Below are positions 8,288 to 10,627 of a DNA stretch of 10,627 nucleotides, piece by piece. The stretch's first letter is position 1, and each line of letters starts with the position of its first letter. Origin of the DNA: Trichomonas tenax (Eukaryota; Parabasalia; Trichomonadida; Trichomonadidae); NCBI GenBank assembly GCA_023091735.1, contig JALKBU010001472.1, positions 1 to 10,627 of the forward strand, in the 5' to 3' direction. A model generated the notes under the pieces. The model was given only the letters and a program-made list of their open reading frames with translations, did not search any database and was not told the DNA's origin. The position numbers and the translations under genes are program-made.

Positions 8288-8363
8288 GATGATATATATA
8301 ATGGTTCAGACAACGCCCTGTCGGCACTGATAGCCCTATTATATTTTATTTAAAAAACTCATA
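8288..8363 (+). repeat. Tandem unit copy 2 (~76 bp)
   Basis: It shares both ends and the central CTGTCGG with the copy at 8189-8263. The outer ATATAATGG pairing is weaker here (ATTATAT side retained, flanking bases changed), while GCCCTGTCGGC forms an inner mini-hairpin. A 7-bp hairpin (8276-8282 with 8287-8293) joins the two units. The unit ends 17 bp before the first ATG (8380) of the small-gene block. Confidence 0.8.
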
Positions 8364-8418
8364 GGTGATAATATACGCAATGGATGATATAAAAATAAAA
8401 TTTTTAATTAGGAAGTAA

Positions 8419-9066
8419 ATGATTAAGAAACTGTGGGACGCAATTAGGAGAACAGATGAAAAAGCAACGAGGACGGAAATGATGACGTCAGACCCGTCGA
8501 TGATGAACCAGTTCGTCGATGAGGTGATAAAGGGTAGAGTGGAAAATGAAATTAATAAATTAAACATTGATGATAAAATTAATAAAATTCAAGAAATTAA
8601 AAAGTGTGAAACCACTGTGGATTTTTCAACTAATGTGATCCGCTTTAATAAACAGTGGGAACTTCCAAATGTTGATTTTAAAATTTATTTAAAGAATACT
8701 AACAAACCAATTATTTTTATGTAAAAGTTCATTTATTCAATGATCATGTGATTGATGTTAAAAATTATTGGTTTCATAATTCGTCGGTAAACGCTGAAGA
8801 AGTACCAAAAATCAAAATTATGCAGGGGAACCCCAATGAAAGTTATTTTATAACAATAGAAAATAATGATACTATACAACGAAAATAAAGTTTTCAAGGC
8901 CATTATTTATTCCAATCTTTCATTTGATTTATATGATATTAATGGTTACTGGTCGAATAAATGGGAACTAAAAAATACATGATGGTTTGGAGATACCACG
9001 CGAGTTAATGCACTGATTAAATTATTTTATTTCTTAGAAAATGAGTGGGCGACCGTTGAAATATAA
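8419..9066 (+). pseudogene. Broken ORF of virus-like gene block (unrecognised protein)
   Basis: Seen: an ATG at 8419 opens a 101-codon frame ending at TAA 8722. Coding-like sequence continues one frame back (8721 to TAA 8886; for example VKVHLFNDHVIDVKNYWFHN), then returns to the original frame (from about 8869; LYNENKVFKAIIYSNLSFDL and onward). There it is interrupted by TGA at 8980 and ends at TAA 9064. Without the breaks it would be a protein of roughly 215 residues. The first ~60 residues are charged and helical; the later part has regular alternating hydrophobics and three W residues, suggesting a beta-rich domain. An in-frame ATG also lies at 8380, separated by TAA 8416. No family was recognised. 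The next gene overlaps its last 26 bases, typical of compact viral or Maverick-type gene blocks. Two compensating one-base shifts plus a stop indicate decay, or poor sequence quality. Confidence 0.62.
9029..9043 (+). promoter_or_regulatory. Start-proximal AT box upstream of the GRPxKY gene
   Basis: ATTTCTTAGAAAATG matches the ATTTCTTAATAAATG box at 9289-9303 in 13 of 15 positions, and both end exactly in the start codon. Here the box lies within the end of the preceding reading frame. It is unlike the host TCA initiator and may be the element's own promoter signal. Confidence 0.5.
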
Positions 9067-9249
9067 AACCGATGAAGAAAGAAGGCCAAGAATGAACAGA
9101 CCAAAAAATGTATAGAGAAGAATAAGGAGAAATATAACATTAAGAATTTAATTCGTTATTACGAAAAGAAGATTTTGCAGAATAAAGAAGTTAATGAATC
9201 GATGAAGAAGGGGGAAGAGTTAGCGAATAAATTAAATCTTATTTCTTAA
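9041..9249 (+). pseudogene. Small basic 'GRPxKY' coiled-coil protein, one frameshift
   Basis: Seen: ATG at 9041 starts MSGRPLKYKTDEERR, whose frame stops at TAG 9113. Around 9077-9085 a one-base shift moves to a frame reading KNKEKYNIKNLIRYYEKKI and ending at TAA 9247, total about 69 residues. It is strongly basic and predicted helical, without membrane segments. From memory, small proteins starting with GRPxKYxTxEER and continuing with YY..NKEK-like basic helices occur in large DNA viruses and Maverick-like elements; their role is not known to me, though nucleic-acid binding would fit the charge. Its first bases overlap the end of the upstream frame. The single indel in an A/G-rich run could be a real lesion or a sequencing error. 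Confidence 0.55.
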
Positions 9250-9303
9250 TAAATTTATTTTTTATTTCTTAATAAATTTATTTTTTTTATTTCTTAATAA
9301 ATG
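9241..9303 (+). repeat. Three tandem copies of an ATTTCTTAATAAAT box ending in a start codon
   Basis: Copies begin at 9241, 9264 and 9289, separated by T-rich spacers (periods 23 and 25). The third copy runs straight into the ATG at 9301. The first copy contains the TAA stop of the preceding gene. The arrangement looks like duplicated promoter boxes, or slippage-expanded AT repeat, between two adjacent genes. Confidence 0.75.
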
Positions 9304-9851
9304 GAGAATATTTACGACCTTGATGAAGAAACACTTTGGGATTCAATACCTTTATTCAAAAGGGAAAAAGAGATTATGAATTTATGTGGGATGATGATGA
9401 AGTATTAAAGAAAAGAAATAGAGAATATGATGACTACGTATCCCTCGATGACCTAATTCAGAATATAAAAATAGATGAAGGCACGATTCCTGAACCACCT
9501 CCAACACAAAAGAAAAAAAAGAAAACCGAGTGATGATTTTAAATATTTAAATTATGTGAAGTATGTGAAGAGGCATAAAAACGATTCAGAAGTGAATAAA
9601 TTAAGAATTGAAAATGATCGATTACGAAGAGAGAACAGAGAATTAAAAATATATTGAAACAGCAATTAAGGGAAGAAGCACAAAACAGACACAATTATAA
9701 GGAATCTAATACACCATTTGCATATCAGGAATGGAAGGAATTTAATATCAGATATGCAAATATAGTTTTAGATATATTGGTGACACCTATACTATCCTCT
9801 AAACCGTTAACGATTCCAGTCATTGTATGTGTGAAATCATCAATTCTCTGA
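9301..9851 (+). pseudogene. Leucine-zipper protein split over three frames
   Basis: Seen: ATG 9301 gives MENIYDLDEETLWDSIP in frame 1. From about 9345 the frame of 9336-9533 continues with an acidic region and then PEPPPTQKKKKK. After the A-rich run near 9510-9528, frame 1 resumes with KYVKRHKNDSEVNKLRIEND and a stop at TGA 9655. From 9654 a third reading starts LKQQLREEAQN and is open to the TGA at 9849. Leucines fall every seventh residue (NKL, DRL, REL, QQL), the last one across the frame change. This is a good leucine zipper of about four heptads preceded by a basic stretch. The spacing does not match the classical bZIP basic signature exactly. From about 9770 the plus frame is merely antisense to the collagen-like gene, so the true C-terminus is uncertain. 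Inference: a small nuclear or capsid-associated dimeric protein, now broken. Confidence 0.58.
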
Positions 9852-10555
9852 ATCCATGTTGATAAGCTACTAAAAACATCATTACCCGTCGATATATCAT
9901 TTAACACAGCCCTTAACGTGTCCAATCCTTCTGCTTTAGCCATAAACGCTGATAGTTGTGTCACCTGATATTGTAATGCAGTAAATAAAGCTGCAGTGAG
10001 ACCAGTATTTATTAAATCCCAGATCCATCCTCTTGCGGAAGCCCCATCTTCACCATCCTTACCATCTAATCCATCACGACCTGGAGTACCTCTTTCGCCT
10101 TTTTCTCCTTTCTCTCCTCTGTCGCCTTTCTCTCCTTTCAATTCTTCTTTATGTTCTTCATAATATTCCAAACTCATTAAATTTATATTTTCAGGTGACC
10201 CAGTAATTCCATCAATTATTTTATCGTTAATTTTTAATGGTTTTAATAATTCAATACTGTCAATTATTTTAAAATTTGTTGTCGTAAAATTAATAAGATA
10301 AATGATTTCGTTTAATATTGCTATTATTGAATCATCAACAGTAGAATCACTGAATTCAATTATCTCATTATTTATAAATGGAACAGATGCAATCGATGTT
10401 TTTGGATCGTATGAATTATGCTTATCAAAATATATTCTTTTACTAGTTTTACCATCACTGATTATTAATGATTCACTGTCGAATGTCAATTTATACTTAA
10501 CGAAATACAAACACTTGCTTCGTTCGCTTTGATAAGAATATTCGTTAATTGACAT
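9725..10555 (-). CDS. Collagen-like (Gly-X-Y) protein of Maverick/Polinton-like element
   Basis: Seen: an intact 276-residue frame from ATG 10555 to the stop at 9725. Residues 1-120 have mixed alternating hydrophobic pattern, probably a beta-rich N-terminal domain. Residues 141-173 are 11 perfect Gly-X-Y triplets rich in GEK, GDR and GER. Residues 174-200 (starting ARGWIWDLINTGLTAALFTA) form a hydrophobic segment, followed by a helical coiled-coil-like tail to about 260. Known: collagen-like proteins occur in virophages such as Sputnik and in other large DNA viruses, where they are linked to virions; trichomonad Maverick copies encode similar collagen-repeat proteins, as I recall. There is no N-terminal signal peptide. 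The last ~15 residues overlap the convergent zipper gene and may be a replaced C-terminus. It is the only complete gene of the block and starts 18 bp from a divergent gene. Likely role: virion fibre or surface component. Confidence 0.8.
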   Translation of the reverse strand: MSINEYSYQSERSKCLYFVKYKLTFDSESLIISDGKTSKRIYFDKHNSYDPKTSIASVPFINNEIIEFSDSTVDDSIIAILNEIIYLINFTTTNFKIIDSIELLKPLKINDKIIDGITGSPENINLMSLEYYEEHKEELKGEKGDRGEKGEKGERGTPGRDGLDGKDGEDGASARGWIWDLINTGLTAALFTALQYQVTQLSAFMAKAEGLDTLRAVLNDISTGNDVFSSLSTWIQRIDDFTHTMTGIVNGLEDSIGVTNISKTIFAYLILNSFHS

Positions 10556-10573
10556 TTTTAATATTAATAAAAA
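10556..10573. promoter_or_regulatory. 18-bp divergent intergenic region, near-palindromic
   Basis: The spacer between the minus-strand ATG (10553-10555) and the plus-strand ATG (10574-10576) reads TTTTTAATATTAATAAAA followed by the second start. Including both starts, the arrangement CATTTTT ... AAAAATG is close to symmetric. Each gene thus sees a T-run, then AT-rich core, then A-run and ATG, as in the boxes at 9029 and 9289. It is too short for two host-type promoters, so signals probably lie within the 5' coding parts or are shared. Confidence 0.5.
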
Positions 10574-10627
10574 ATGTTGTATTATTTGAAATCAAATGAT
10601 CCGAACGATTACGCCTCTTTAAAATTT
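10574..10627 (+). CDS. N-terminus of an unidentified divergent gene (runs off right edge)
   Basis: ATG 10574 opens a frame of 18 codons to the last base, without stop: MLYYLKSNDPNDYASLKF. The residue mix is protein-like, and the start lies directly after the same T-run/A-run AT box seen at other genes of this block. It is divergent from the collagen-like gene with 18 bp between the starts. The fragment is too short to assign a family; in this context it would be another gene of the mobile element. Confidence 0.45.
   Translation, partial: MLYYLKSNDPNDYASLKF

Larger units (their letters stand above)
7849..10627. mobile_element. Probable fragment of a Maverick/Polinton-like element with repeat-rich left flank
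   Basis: Inference from context: compact small genes with overlapping or almost abutting ends, a collagen-like virion-type protein, a GRPxKY basic protein, a leucine-zipper protein and a shared start-proximal AT box. The repeats at 7.85-8.37 kb lie just outside the first gene and could mark the terminus. The hallmark genes (protein-primed DNA polymerase, integrase, packaging ATPase, protease, capsid proteins) are not in the window, and no terminal inverted repeat can be paired from one side only. The left boundary is therefore a guess; the gene block proper starts around 8380-8419. Confidence 0.55.

Noticed and set aside
8189..8363. CRISPR-like repeat array
   Set aside because: Only two units, with divergent internal sequence and conserved ends, in a eukaryotic context; no repeat-spacer pattern.
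8346..8567. Minus-strand 73-codon hydrophobic frame
   Set aside because: It overlaps the start of the plus-strand gene and part of the tandem unit; hydrophobicity follows from reading AT-rich charged coding sequence backwards.
10302..10532. Plus-strand frame opposite the collagen-like gene
   Set aside because: It is entirely antisense to an intact, recognisable gene and has no features of its own.

Overview
The window looks like nuclear DNA of a parabasalid protist, most probably Trichomonas vaginalis or a close relative. This rests on family content and style: a very long intron-less ankyrin ORF with a Trichomonas-type N-terminal region, BspA-like leucine-rich-repeat remnants, a Gly-rich surface-type protein, AT-rich intergenic DNA, and a TCA-type initiator 9 nt before a start codon. 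The last part resembles the gene block of a Maverick/Polinton-like element, which are abundant in that genome. The species call is inference; no marker gene is present. No tRNA, rRNA or CRISPR array was recognised.

Layout. Bases 2-2275 (minus) are one uninterrupted frame of 758 codons, N-terminus complete and C-terminus running off the left edge. It encodes an ankyrin-repeat protein and is clearly less AT-rich than its surroundings. Its upstream region carries two inverted repeats built on one TCTCAAAATT-like word. Bases 2.5-3.7 kb hold no gene I can support. Bases 3680-4965 contain decayed BspA-type LRR fragments in tail-to-tail orientation, broken by frameshifts and stops. Bases 5054-6229 (plus) encode a Gly-rich domain protein whose frame is open but has no early ATG. 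A 93-bp piece of this gene reappears about 600 bp downstream inside non-coding sequence. Bases 6.6-7.85 kb are AT-rich and apparently empty.

From 7.85 to 8.37 kb comes a run of structured repeats: a near-perfect hairpin of about 110 bp, an 86-bp imperfect hairpin, and two tandem copies of a ~75-bp unit. Immediately after them begins a compact block of small genes: a decayed ORF with frameshifts (8419-9066), a small basic 'GRPxKY' protein overlapping its end (9041-9249), an acidic/basic leucine-zipper protein split over three frames (from 9301), an intact collagen-like protein on the minus strand (9725-10555), and the first 18 codons of a divergent plus-strand gene (10574-). Overlapping genes, a divergent pair only 18 bp apart, a collagen-like product and a shared AT-rich box abutting the start codons all suggest a virus-like mobile element with its own promoters. 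Three of its genes appear broken, so this copy is probably dying, unless the indels are sequencing errors. The collagen-like gene and the edge ORF are intact as far as visible.

How the parts relate: the left half is ordinary host multigene-family territory. The repeat cluster near 8 kb is the natural candidate for an element terminus, with the mobile block continuing beyond the right edge.
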